64,000 nt of DNA from QGON01 sp963691905 (GTDB lineage Bacteria > Pseudomonadota > Gammaproteobacteria > Chromatiales > Chromatiaceae). A model generated the notes under the pieces. That model saw nothing but the letters and a program-made list of their open reading frames with translations. It ran no database searches and was not told the DNA's origin. Positions 53,567 to 61,479 of this stretch are shown here, piece after piece; positions within the stretch are counted from its first letter, which is position 1; the number at the start of each line of letters is the position of its first letter. A program made the position numbers and the translations under genes. The stretch lies in contig OY829894.1 of NCBI GenBank assembly GCA_963691905.1, forward strand, positions 496,001-560,000. Direction: 5' to 3'.

Positions 53567-54757
53567 ATGATCAAGCCTGTAGGTACCGACGAACTGCAAC
53601 CTCTGTTTGTCTACGATCCGGACGAGCACCACAAACTGTCCCACGAGGCGGAAAGTCTTCCGTCAGTCATGATCAGTTCGCAGGCCGCTGGTAACGCGGT
53701 GATGATGGGCACCGGTTACTTCAACCCTCTTAAGGGCTTCATGAACGTGGCCGATGCCATGGGCGCTGCAGAATCCATGACGCTGACCGACGGGACCCAC
53801 TTTCCTGTGCCGGTTCTCTGCCTGCTTGATAACGCTGATGCCATTGGTGACGCCAAGCGCATCGCACTGCGTGATCCCAACATGGAAGGCAATCCTGTGT
53901 TGGCTATCATGGATGTGGAAAACATCGAAACCGTCTCCGACGATCAGATGAAGGTTATGACCGACAAGGTCTACCGCACCCAGGATATGGATCACGTCGG
54001 TGTAAATGCCTTCAATACCCAGGGCCGTGTCGCCATCTCCGGACCGATCCGGGTATTGAGCTTCTCCTACTTCCAGGCTGATTTCCCCGATACCTTCCGT
54101 ACCGCGGTCGAGATTCGCAACGAGATCAAGGAGCACGGCTGGGAGAAGGTTGTTGCCTTCCAGACCCGTAACCCCATGCATCTGGCCCACGAAGAGCTGT
54201 GCCACATGGCGATGGATCGTCTGGGCTGTGACGGCCTTGTCATCCACATGCTGCTGGGTAAGCTGAAGAAGGGTGACATTCCCGCGCCGGTTCGTGATGC
54301 CGCCATCCGCAAGATGGCTGAGCTCTACTTTCCGCCGAACAGCGTGATGATCACCGGTTACGGCTTCGACATGCTCTACGCAGGTCCCCGCGAAGCCGTG
54401 CTGCACGCCTACTTCCGTCAGAACATGGGTGCCAGCCACTTCATCATCGGTCGCGACCATGCCGGTGTTGGTGACTACTACGGCGCCTTCGACGCACAGA
54501 CTATTTTCGATGACGAAGTACCTGCAGGCATGCTGGATATCGAGATCTTCCGCGCCGACCACACTGCCTATTCCAAGAAGCTCAACAAAGTTGTGATGAT
54601 GCGTGACGCACCGGATCACAGCAAAGAAGACTTCGTACTGCTCTCCGGCACCAAGGTACGTGAGATGCTGGGCCAGGGCATCGCGCCTCCGGCTGAATTC
54701 TCTCGTCCCGAAGTGGCGCAGATCCTGATGAATTACTATCAGTCTTTGAATTCCTGA
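53567..54757 (+). CDS. sat: Sulfate adenylyltransferase (ATP sulfurylase), homo-oligomeric type
   Basis: The 396-residue protein has the ATP-site motif QTRNPMHLAHEEL (HxxH), the late GRDHAGVGDYYGAFDAQ and the N-terminal PUA-like ATP-sulfurylase region. It belongs to the single-subunit Sat class used in dissimilatory sulfur metabolism, not CysDN. In sulfur oxidisers it runs toward ATP and sulfate from APS, giving substrate-level phosphorylation. APS reductase (aprBA) is not next to it. The ATG at 53567 has AAGGAG 10 bases upstream. A strong terminator follows. Confidence 0.96.
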   Translation: MIKPVGTDELQPLFVYDPDEHHKLSHEAESLPSVMISSQAAGNAVMMGTGYFNPLKGFMNVADAMGAAESMTLTDGTHFPVPVLCLLDNADAIGDAKRIALRDPNMEGNPVLAIMDVENIETVSDDQMKVMTDKVYRTQDMDHVGVNAFNTQGRVAISGPIRVLSFSYFQADFPDTFRTAVEIRNEIKEHGWEKVVAFQTRNPMHLAHEELCHMAMDRLGCDGLVIHMLLGKLKKGDIPAPVRDAAIRKMAELYFPPNSVMITGYGFDMLYAGPREAVLHAYFRQNMGASHFIIGRDHAGVGDYYGAFDAQTIFDDEVPAGMLDIEIFRADHTAYSKKLNKVVMMRDAPDHSKEDFVLLSGTKVREMLGQGIAPPAEFSRPEVAQILMNYYQSLNS

Positions 54758-54769
54758 TAGACGCTGTTT

Positions 54770-54811
54770 AAAAAAGGCCCGCAACTGGAAACAGATGCGG
54801 GCCTTTTTTTG
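54770..54811 (+). terminator. Intrinsic terminator of sat
   Basis: AAAAAGGCCCGCA pairs with TGCGGGCCTTTTT, followed by more T residues. It is a GC-rich 8-bp core with an A-tract and U-tract on either side, starting 13 bases after the sat stop codon. Confidence 0.9.
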
Positions 54812-54822
54812 CAGCTTTGTGC

Positions 54823-54882
54823 CTAGGGTGCGCCGTACGCACCAGAATTGGCTGCAATCATGGTGCGCACGGCGCACCCTAC
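54823..54882. repeat. Dispersed repeat family A, head-to-head pair
   Basis: A direct unit (54823-54843, starting CTAGGGTGCGC) and an inverted unit (54862-54882, ending GCGCACCCTAC) are joined by an 18-base linker that begins AGAATTGGCTGC. It lies between the convergent sat and PEP-CTERM genes. Confidence 0.87.
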
Positions 54883-54914
54883 TTTCTTTGCGTTTGTTGT
54901 GGATTTGTCACGCA

Positions 54915-54948
54915 TAAAAAAAGGATGGCCACAAACTGCGGGCCACCC
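54915..54948 (-). terminator. Intrinsic terminator of the PEP-CTERM gene
   Basis: Read on the minus strand, GGGTGGCC (54948-54941) pairs with GGCCATCC (54930-54923), with one G-U pair, and is followed by a run of seven Ts. It starts about 20 bases after the stop codon at 54970. Confidence 0.82.
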
Positions 54949-54969
54949 AAATTGCTGCTGTGATCTTTA

Positions 54970-55815
54970 TTATTTTGTCTTGCGGCTCATGCGGCGGCGT
55001 CCGGCCATTCCCACCAGACCAATGGTCATAAGAAGCAAGGCTCCAGGCTCAGGTACGGTGGCAGGCATATCCAGTTGCAGCCAGTCATTGTTGCAGTTGG
55101 GTGCCCAGTGGATGCGATAGGGGTCGTCATCCAGGCCCAGGTTGACCAGGTCGAGCATGGCAAGATCGAGACTGGTTTCGATCATGAAGTGATCCCCGGA
55201 GAATGCGCCGACCTGATTCGGGCTGCTGCCGTTGTAGAGAAGATCGGTATACTCGAGATTGACGCTACCCAGTAGTGAACCGCTTTTTATGTTAACGGGG
55301 TGGGAATCCTTGTAGAGGCTGCTGCCGCTGGGATTGTAGACATTGGGCGCTGTCCAGATGCCGTAGTTCCAGTCACTTACCGCATAGACATCACCTCGGG
55401 TCATGCCGTCGTGATCGCGGGTGACGATACCGAATTCGAAGCTGGTGGCATCGACGCCGAAATCGAAGTTGAAGGAGATATCACCGCCAGCCCAGCCGCC
55501 TGCGTTCGGGTCACGGCCGGTCACGATGGCGATATTCAGGCTTGTCCCCATCTGTTCTGCAAATATGGCCTCTACATCATAGGCCTGCCCCCCATATCCA
55601 GGATCGAGATAGTAGCTATTCTGATCTTCGTCGACATGGGATATTGAGCTACGCAATACATTGCCCCAGTCTGAAGCCTGCCCCTGCGGTGCGCCGAGCC
55701 AGTCATTGATGTCACCGTCTACTGTGATTGCCTGCGTCGCGCCTGCGAATGTAAGCAGCACAGCCCCCGCAGCCACTTGCAGGGATTTAGAGAGTAAAGA
55801 ATTTGCTTTTGCCAT
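54970..55815 (-). CDS. PEP-CTERM sorting domain protein
   Basis: The 281-residue exported protein has an N-terminal signal sequence (about residues 1-28, hydrophobic AAGAVLLTFAGATQA), a globular middle and a C-terminal sorting signal: VPEPGALLLMTIGLVGMAGRRRM, meaning PEP, a membrane helix and a basic cluster. Exosortase should cleave it and export it with exopolysaccharide; no exosortase is in the window. The body is acidic and beta-rich and I do not recognise a function. A sigma-54 promoter lies just upstream. The ATG at 55815 is preferred over a TTG at 55830. Confidence 0.85.
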   Translation of the reverse strand: MAKANSLLSKSLQVAAGAVLLTFAGATQAITVDGDINDWLGAPQGQASDWGNVLRSSISHVDEDQNSYYLDPGYGGQAYDVEAIFAEQMGTSLNIAIVTGRDPNAGGWAGGDISFNFDFGVDATSFEFGIVTRDHDGMTRGDVYAVSDWNYGIWTAPNVYNPSGSSLYKDSHPVNIKSGSLLGSVNLEYTDLLYNGSSPNQVGAFSGDHFMIETSLDLAMLDLVNLGLDDDPYRIHWAPNCNNDWLQLDMPATVPEPGALLLMTIGLVGMAGRRRMSRKTK

Positions 55816-55830
55816 ATTGAGTGATCTCAA

Positions 55831-56269
55831 AAAATTGATTTACATCACTGATATTGCAAAGGGTGGGCCAATCTTTGTTTTTTGTTTCAGGTCAGCGGAG
55901 GAATCATCCTGGCTATGACTCGCAAATTACGTCTATCTTATTGAAATAAAATAAAAAAATATAAGGGGAACAGGGTTCACCAATGATTATTTTGGGAAGT
56001 GGATTCAAGAATAACTACTTAGGCAATACTCTCCCCAGGAATCGGAGTAGTAACTGTAAAATCCACTGACAACATCCAGAGATATATTCCCGTTTGGGGA
56101 AATCTGTTCGTTATTTCAGAGGATTAGGAATTTGTGGAGTAGAAAAGAAGGTAAAACGAGAAAAGGCAGGCGTCAGAAAAATGAAAGGTGTCAATTTTTC
56201 CGACGATAAAGAAATCTAAATCTTATCCAGTAGGGGGGATGTATGAAAAACCGGGTTGTATTGACTCAT
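55831..56269. other. 440-base upstream region of the PEP-CTERM gene
   Basis: No open gene is evident; the stretch is AT-rich. It holds the sigma-54 promoter (annotated separately) and an inverted repeat CGTCAGAAAAA (56171-56181) / TTTTTCCGACG (56195-56205), 10 of 11 matching, about 300 bases before the promoter. This position and symmetry suit an upstream activator site (inference). Confidence 0.45.
55855..55870 (-). promoter_or_regulatory. Sigma-54 promoter of the PEP-CTERM gene
   Basis: On the minus strand TGGCCC (55870-55865), five bases, then TTGCA (55859-55855). The consensus is TGGCAC-N5-TTGCA, with exact spacing of the -24 GG and -12 GC. The predicted start of RNA is near 55844, 29 bases before the ATG at 55815. 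RpoN control of PEP-CTERM genes has been reported in other bacteria. Confidence 0.75.
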
Positions 56270-56734
56270 TCAGGCGTCAGAACCGCCAAAGAATTTACCC
56301 AGACTACGGGATAGCCAACCGCTCTTCTTTTCGGTACCGAGCATTTTCTGCACAGCGGGTACATAATCGGCGTCATCATTTTGGATGTGGTTGATGAGCC
56401 AGTTGCGCAACATTCTGTTGACCTGTATTACAGCATCAACATTACCGTCATCGAAATCCTTCTTATATTCTCCGAGTTTTTTTATGAAGACTTTGTGAAC
56501 CCGCTGGTGCGCGGATCGAAATTCGTATCCAGCCTTCTCCTGGAGACCCTCTTCAAAGGTAAAATGGGTAATCGTATAGTCGATCAAGCCGTCAAAGACA
56601 TCGGAAATTGATTCATTATCACCAGTCTCAGTGGCATCCACCAGTTGATTGATATAGTCAACGATGCGTCTGTGTTGTTTGTCGATGACATTGACCCCGG
56701 TATTCAGGTCTTTTGTCCATTCGAGATGGTCCAT
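56270..56734 (-). CDS. Bacteriohemerythrin
   Basis: The 154-residue protein has the complete set of diiron ligands: DKQHRRI (His), HFTFE (HxxxE), HQRVH (two His) and HIQNDD (HxxxxD). It binds O2 reversibly and is likely used for storage, delivery or sensing under microoxic conditions. The ATG at 56734 gives the family's normal opening (LEWTKDLNTGV). An ATG at 56818 would add 28 residues in coding-like codons but has no Shine-Dalgarno, so it is an open alternative. It lies 35 bases downstream of nadB with its own extended -10 promoter in the gap. Confidence 0.88.
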   Translation of the reverse strand: MDHLEWTKDLNTGVNVIDKQHRRIVDYINQLVDATETGDNESISDVFDGLIDYTITHFTFEEGLQEKAGYEFRSAHQRVHKVFIKKLGEYKKDFDDGNVDAVIQVNRMLRNWLINHIQNDDADYVPAVQKMLGTEKKSGWLSRSLGKFFGGSDA

Positions 56735-56838
56735 GTTCTTCAGGTCTCCAGTGGGTTTATTGGTGCCTGCCGTGGTTTCGGTAGTGGCAAAAAAGCTACG
56801 GCCCCCAATGTCTGACATCCAGGATATACAATTTAACA

Positions 56839-56847
56839 ATTATACCA
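56839..56847 (-). promoter_or_regulatory. Extended -10 promoter of the hemerythrin gene
   Basis: TGGTATAAT on the minus strand (56847-56839) is a perfect TATAAT hexamer with the TGn extension. No good -35 is seen. It starts transcription about 100 bases before the ATG at 56734, in the short gap after nadB. Confidence 0.6.
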
Positions 56848-56876
56848 CGATGTATCTGTGACTTGGTCTGGACTGT

Positions 56877-58505
56877 TTAGTTTTTTCGTTTTGGCGAGTA
56901 GTTGTCGGGGATCAGCACCGTGGCTTTGCGTTGCACCTGATCATCCCGGTAGGGGAAATCGATGGTGTAGTGCAACCCACGACTCTCTCTGCGGCTCTGG
57001 GCAGAACGAATGATCAGGTCTGCCACGTCAACCAGATTCCGTAGTTCCAGCAGATCGTTGCTGACGCGGAAATTGCCGTAGTATTCGCCGATCTCACTTC
57101 TCAATAGTTCGACCCGGCGTTTGGCGCGCTCCAGTCTTTTGTTGCTGCGCACGATACCAACATAGTCCCACATGAAGCGTCGTAGCTCGTCCCAGTTGTG
57201 TGAGACCACCACCTCCTCGTCAGAGTCGGTAACCCGGCTCTCATCCCAAGGGGGAAGTTCCCGGGGGAAGGATATTTTATCCACACTCTTATGAATATGC
57301 TCAGTAGCCAGTTCGGCAAACACCAGACATTCGAGTAGGGAGTTACTGGCCATGCGGTTGGCCCCGTGCAGCCCGGTGTAGGCAGTCTCTCCTATGGCGT
57401 AGAGACCCGGCAGGTCCGTTTGTGCCTGGTGATCGGTCATTACTCCACCACAGGTATAGTGAGCGGCGGGTACAACGGGAATGGGTTCACGGGTGATATC
57501 GATGCCGAAATCAAGGCAACTCCTGTGGATGGTTGGAAAGTGCTCCCTGATGAAGTCAGCCGGCTTATGACTGATATCGAGAAACAGACAGTCGGCGCCG
57601 ATACGCTTCATCTCGTGGTCGATGGCCCGGGCAACGACATCTCTTGGAGCCAACTCGGCACGCGCATCGAAGTTGGGCATGAAACGACTGCCATCCGGTA
57701 ACAGTAGGTGACCGCCTTCTCCCCGAACCGCCTCGGTAATAAGAAATGTCTTTGAATGGGGGTGGTAGAGGCAGGTGGGGTGGAATTGTATGAACTCCAT
57801 ATTCGCCACCCGGCAGCCTGCTCGCCAGGCCATGGCAATGCCGTCCCCGGTTGAGACATCGGGATTGCTGGTGTAAAGGTAGACTTTGCTGGCACCGCCG
57901 GTTGCAAGTATGACGAAGCGCGCACGAAATGTGTCCACCTTGCCGTTTTTCTGGTTGAGAATATAGGCGCCAAGGCAGCGCTTGGTTTTTTGGGCGCCGT
58001 TTTCGCCGCCGGTAATCAGATCGATAGCAATATGGTAATCGAATATCTCCACATTTGAACGTGACATCACCTGGGATTCCAGGGTCGATTCCACCTCTTT
58101 TCCCGTTGCGTCCGCAGCGTGAATAACTCGCCGGTGAGAGTGTCCTCCCTCCCGTGTCAGGTGGTAACCACCACTGCTGACCGCAGAGTCGTCGCGGGTA
58201 AAGTGGACACCATTGGACATCAGCCAGTCGATGCTTTTGGGTCCGTGTTCGACCACCAGCCGGACGATATCCTCATCACAGAGTCCTGCGCCGGCATCAA
58301 GGGTATCTTCGACGTGGGAGGAGAGGGTATCCCCCTCATCCAATACTGCCGAGATGCCACCCTGGGCGTAGTAGGTGCTGCCCTCCTCAAGCTCTCGTTT
58401 GGAGATGACCGCAACTTTCAGGTCTTCTCGCAGCCGCAGGGCCAGGCTGAGTCCGGCAGCGCCGCTGCCGATGATCAAAACGTCGTGGAGGTGATCTTTA
58501 GTCAT
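56877..58505 (-). CDS. nadB: L-aspartate oxidase NadB
   Basis: The 542-residue flavoprotein has the FAD-binding DVLIIGSGAAGLSLALRL at the N-terminus, YYAQGGISAV, and RGEGGHLLLPDGSRF. It oxidises aspartate to iminoaspartate, the first step of NAD synthesis, with NadA as partner (not in the window). Length fits the family (~540). It is divergent from rpoE, as in Escherichia coli and Pseudomonas; the 181-base gap holds the candidate sigma-E site. Confidence 0.96.
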   Translation of the reverse strand: MTKDHLHDVLIIGSGAAGLSLALRLREDLKVAVISKRELEEGSTYYAQGGISAVLDEGDTLSSHVEDTLDAGAGLCDEDIVRLVVEHGPKSIDWLMSNGVHFTRDDSAVSSGGYHLTREGGHSHRRVIHAADATGKEVESTLESQVMSRSNVEIFDYHIAIDLITGGENGAQKTKRCLGAYILNQKNGKVDTFRARFVILATGGASKVYLYTSNPDVSTGDGIAMAWRAGCRVANMEFIQFHPTCLYHPHSKTFLITEAVRGEGGHLLLPDGSRFMPNFDARAELAPRDVVARAIDHEMKRIGADCLFLDISHKPADFIREHFPTIHRSCLDFGIDITREPIPVVPAAHYTCGGVMTDHQAQTDLPGLYAIGETAYTGLHGANRMASNSLLECLVFAELATEHIHKSVDKISFPRELPPWDESRVTDSDEEVVVSHNWDELRRFMWDYVGIVRSNKRLERAKRRVELLRSEIGEYYGNFRVSNDLLELRNLVDVADLIIRSAQSRRESRGLHYTIDFPYRDDQVQRKATVLIPDNYSPKRKN

Positions 58506-58612
58506 ATTTGCGGGGCGGGGTGGATACAGTGATAATGCGCACTTAAATCAGACTGCATCCTAGCGCAAATCGATGGTTCATTGAACCAGCTCAATAAAGT
58601 ATGGGATTGCAC

Positions 58613-58639
58613 GAACTAATTCATTCTATGGTTGTCAAT
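58613..58639 (+). promoter_or_regulatory. Candidate sigma-E autoregulatory promoter of rpoE
   Basis: GAACTA (58613-58618), 16 bases, then TCAAT (58635-58639). It resembles the sigma-E consensus GGAACTT-N16-TCnAA. It lies about 50 bases before the rpoE ATG, so sigma-E could induce its own operon. Confidence 0.55.
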
Positions 58640-58686
58640 GAGACTGAGCGTAAGGAAGCGCGAGTCACGAGGAGGGTAAAGCCCGG

Positions 58687-59265
58687 ATGGGCGAGCGGCA
58701 AGTCGATCAGGAACTGGTCATCCGTGTACAGCAGGGCGACAAAAAAGCTTTCGATGTGTTGGTACTCAAATACCAGCAGAAGATTGCCAATCTGGTCTCC
58801 CGTTACATCCGGGACTCCCACGAGGTGTTGGACGTCACACAGGAGGCCTTTATCAAGGCCTACAGGGCGCTTCCCCGGTTTCGTGGCGAGAGTGCCTTTT
58901 ACACCTGGCTGTACCGCATTGCTATCAATACGGCTAAGAATTACCTAGTAGCCCAGGGTCGGCGCCCACCCTCGTGGGATGTGGAACCCGAAACTGCGGA
59001 ACAATTGGATGAAGGTTCGCGTCTTAAGGAGTATGGGACGCCAGAGAACTATGTGCTGACTGAAGAGATCACCATGACGGTTCAGCATGCGATTGATGCC
59101 TTGCCGGAGGATCTGCGCACAGCCATCATTCTACGTGAGCTTGAAGGAATGAGTTATGAAGAGATTGCCGAGGCCATGTCCTGTCCAGTCGGCACAGTGC
59201 GTTCCCGGATATTCCGGGCACGCGAGGCAATCGATAAACGTTTAAAACCCTTGATTAACCCATAA
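58687..59265 (+). CDS. rpoE: RNA polymerase sigma-E factor
   Basis: The 192-residue ECF sigma factor opens with DQELVIRVQQGDKKAFDVLVLKYQQKI and has region 2 (ESAFYTWLYRIAINTAKNYL) and region 4 (ELEGMSYEEIAEAMSCPVGTVRSRIFRAREAI), nearly identical in pattern to RpoE/AlgU. It directs the envelope-stress regulon. A GAGGG Shine-Dalgarno supports the ATG at 58687. It is the first gene of rpoE-rseA-rseB-rseC-mucD, the conserved regulator cluster. Confidence 0.97.
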   Translation: MGERQVDQELVIRVQQGDKKAFDVLVLKYQQKIANLVSRYIRDSHEVLDVTQEAFIKAYRALPRFRGESAFYTWLYRIAINTAKNYLVAQGRRPPSWDVEPETAEQLDEGSRLKEYGTPENYVLTEEITMTVQHAIDALPEDLRTAIILRELEGMSYEEIAEAMSCPVGTVRSRIFRAREAIDKRLKPLINP

Positions 59266-59280
59266 TAAGTGGTTACTGCA

Positions 59281-59838
59281 ATGACAGAAAAAGAGCGCGA
59301 AAAACTGTCCGCATTGACGGATGATGAACTATCCGCCTTTGAAATTCCCGGTGCGGTAAAAGAGCTTATCCGCAGTGAGGATCGACGAGCTTCCTGGAGT
59401 CGTTACCATCTGATTGGTGATGTGATGCGTCAGGAAACAGGTCCGGCTGTGATGCCAAACCTGGCAGCTTCAATCAGACAGCGTCTGGAAGATGAACCGG
59501 TAGTACTCGCTCCGGGTAATATCAGCCGCAGATGGGTTAAACCCGTTGCCGGCGTGGCAATCGCTGCTTCAGTGGCGCTGATGGCCGTGACGGTTGCGCC
59601 GCAGTTTATCAACCCGGAACAGGATGGAGCCTCCCTGCCGCAGGTTGCAGTGAATGAATCGCCCAATGAGCGTACCTATGCCAGCCAGAAGGGTACGCGT
59701 TGGGAGTTACTGGCCAAACCTGATGTTGAATCCCGTCTAAACAGCTATCTGGTAAATCACCAGGGGTATGCTCCAGCCGGCAACATGAAAGGAATCATGC
59801 CGTATGCGACTTTCGTGAGCTATGACGGAGCACGGTGA
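59281..59838 (+). CDS. rseA: Anti-sigma-E factor RseA (MucA)
   Basis: The 185-residue protein has the N-terminal sigma-binding region (KLSALTDDELSAFEI, then SWSRYHLIGDVMRQE), one membrane helix at about residues 85-103 (VKPVAGVAIAASVALMAV) and a short periplasmic tail for RseB binding and DegS cleavage. It holds RpoE inactive at the membrane until stress triggers proteolysis. A GTG at 59269 is in frame, but the ATG at 59281 gives the usual start. Confidence 0.93.
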   Translation: MTEKEREKLSALTDDELSAFEIPGAVKELIRSEDRRASWSRYHLIGDVMRQETGPAVMPNLAASIRQRLEDEPVVLAPGNISRRWVKPVAGVAIAASVALMAVTVAPQFINPEQDGASLPQVAVNESPNERTYASQKGTRWELLAKPDVESRLNSYLVNHQGYAPAGNMKGIMPYATFVSYDGAR

Positions 59839-60892
59839 TTGCTTCATGAATGGTTTGGGATGTCGTTTTCCTAGTCTCTCCCGATCCGCCGGGATTTCCT
59901 CTTTTCTTCGGTCTGGCATGACTGCATTTTGCGGATTTGCGCTCTTTCTGCTCCTCTTTGCCGGCTCAGTCATGGCATCTGACGATGAAAATGTAGCACG
60001 CCAGTGGCTGGAGCGCATGATGGAGGCTGTCAGGGTTCTCGAATATCAAGGGACATTCATCTATCTTCATGACAATCAACTGGAGACAATGCGCATCATC
60101 CATGCGATAAGCGACGGTCAGCCCCATGAACGATTGATCTCGCTCAATGGTGCGCCCCGTGAAGTGATACGTGATCGGGACTCTGTTACTTGTGTCATGC
60201 CGGAATCGCAACAGGTCTCTATCGACAAGCGACCACCAACGAATAAATTCCTCGACCTGTTACCTGAGAATCTGGAGCAAATCTCATTGAGCTATGCGTT
60301 CCGTACGCTTGGCGAAACAAGGGTCGCTGATCGTCAGGCCAAGGTCGTGGCGATCATTCCACGAGACAATTTTCGTTACGGTTACCGCTTCTATCTGGAC
60401 CAGGAAAGTGCGCTTCCACTTAAGTCCGACCTCATGAATGAAGAAGGGGAGGCGGTGGAACAGACGATGTTTACAGAACTGGAAGTGGGTACTGCAGAGC
60501 TGGGGGTTGTCGTGCACAAAAGCGCCCGCAATACTATCGATGCAAATTCAAATACGCCTGAAAAAACCTCAAGCAGTGTCGCAAACTGGTCGTTCCGTAA
60601 ATTACCGGCCGGTTTTACCCTTAGCGTACAGGATCTGCTGCCCAACTCAACGGATGGTGAGATGGTCGAACATTATGTATTGAGTGACGGTCTTGCCTCT
60701 CTCTCGGTGTTTATCGAGCCGATTGGTCAGAGCACTGCCCTGGAGGGCGTTTCTCGCCTGGGCGCAATCAACGCATGGGGTGGACAGGTGGATGACCATC
60801 AGGTTACTGCCGTTGGAGAAGTCCCTGCTGTGACTCTGCTCAGCGTGGTGAAATCCATGCGTCGAACTCAAAAGACCGCTCGTGCCGAATGA
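59822..60892 (+). CDS. rseB: Sigma-E regulatory protein RseB (MucB)
   Basis: The 356-residue periplasmic protein has a signal sequence (hydrophobic stretch at about residues 35-52, ending near VMA) and the MucB/RseB two-domain body (ARQWLERMMEAVRVLEYQGTFIYLHDNQLETMRI; LPAGFTLSVQDLLP). RseB binds the RseA periplasmic domain and senses LPS or misfolded proteins. The N-terminal ~30 residues are long for a signal region; an internal ATG may be the true start. The ATG at 59822 overlaps the rseA end by 17 bases. Confidence 0.93.
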   Translation: MTEHGDCFMNGLGCRFPSLSRSAGISSFLRSGMTAFCGFALFLLLFAGSVMASDDENVARQWLERMMEAVRVLEYQGTFIYLHDNQLETMRIIHAISDGQPHERLISLNGAPREVIRDRDSVTCVMPESQQVSIDKRPPTNKFLDLLPENLEQISLSYAFRTLGETRVADRQAKVVAIIPRDNFRYGYRFYLDQESALPLKSDLMNEEGEAVEQTMFTELEVGTAELGVVVHKSARNTIDANSNTPEKTSSSVANWSFRKLPAGFTLSVQDLLPNSTDGEMVEHYVLSDGLASLSVFIEPIGQSTALEGVSRLGAINAWGGQVDDHQVTAVGEVPAVTLLSVVKSMRRTQKTARAE

Positions 60893-61356
60893 TTGAGGAA
60901 AATGCAACCGTGGTCTCCTGCGAGGGCGATCACGCTGTGGTGGAAACCAGGCAAAAGGCAGCTTGTGGTTCCTGCCACTCTGCAGGCAGTTGCGGCACTT
61001 CCGTGATCTCCGGGCTCTTCAAGCGCAAACACAATCAATTGCGGGTTCTCAATGCTGCGGGAGCCAAACCCGGGGACCGGGTCATTATTGGCCTGCAGGA
61101 GAGCGCGCTGGTGAACGCATCGCTTGTTGCTTACCTGTTACCCCTGTTTTTCATGATCTCATTCGCCCTTGCCGGGCAGGAGTTGATGGGACAGTATTTC
61201 CAACCTGCCGGGGAACTCATCGCTATTTTATGTGGTCTATTGGGACTGATTCTTGGATTGTTTCTAACACAGCGGTATGCCCGGAGGAAAAAACGCGACA
61301 GTGCCTTCCAGGCTGCCATTCTCCGACAGGAATCCAACAGTCCAGTACATTTTTAG
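60889..61356 (+). CDS. rseC: RseC/MucC family redox-type membrane protein
   Basis: The 155-residue protein has the Cys-rich N-terminal motif KAACGSCHSAGSCGTS (C-x2-C-x5-C) and two membrane helices (VAYLLPLFFMISFALAG and LIAILCGLLGLILGLF). It resembles RseC, which also contributes to reduction of SoxR. Its ATG overlaps the rseB stop by 4 bases. A repeat element and mucD follow. Confidence 0.93.
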   Translation: MIEENATVVSCEGDHAVVETRQKAACGSCHSAGSCGTSVISGLFKRKHNQLRVLNAAGAKPGDRVIIGLQESALVNASLVAYLLPLFFMISFALAGQELMGQYFQPAGELIAILCGLLGLILGLFLTQRYARRKKRDSAFQAAILRQESNSPVHF

Positions 61357-61362
61357 GCGAAA

Positions 61363-61434
61363 GGGTCGGAGTCAAATTTGATGGACATCCGATATTGAGT
61401 GTCGTGTCGCTTTGATCAAATTTGACTCCGACCC
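61363..61434. repeat. 20-bp perfect inverted repeat (REP/MITE-like) between rseC and mucD
   Basis: GGGTCGGAGTCAAATTTGAT (61363-61382) is exactly repeated in inverse at 61415-61434 around a 32-base loop. It begins 6 bases after the rseC stop codon. Similar GGGTC(R)GAGTCAAATTT ends are familiar to me from RAYT-associated repeats in proteobacteria (recalled, not verified); no transposase gene is nearby. Confidence 0.88.
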
Positions 61435-61479
61435 CTACAAATTAAGTTTGCGTACCCCGGTTATGCAAGGAGTTAGTTT

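Noticed and set aside
53663..54877. Antisense frame of 404 codons over sat
   Set aside because: Sat is unambiguous on the plus strand, and the reverse frame would have to run through the sat terminator and repeat.
61363..61434. Insertion sequence remnant
   Set aside because: There are terminal inverted repeats but no transposase coding sequence and no visible target duplication; it is better described as a REP/MITE-like repeat.
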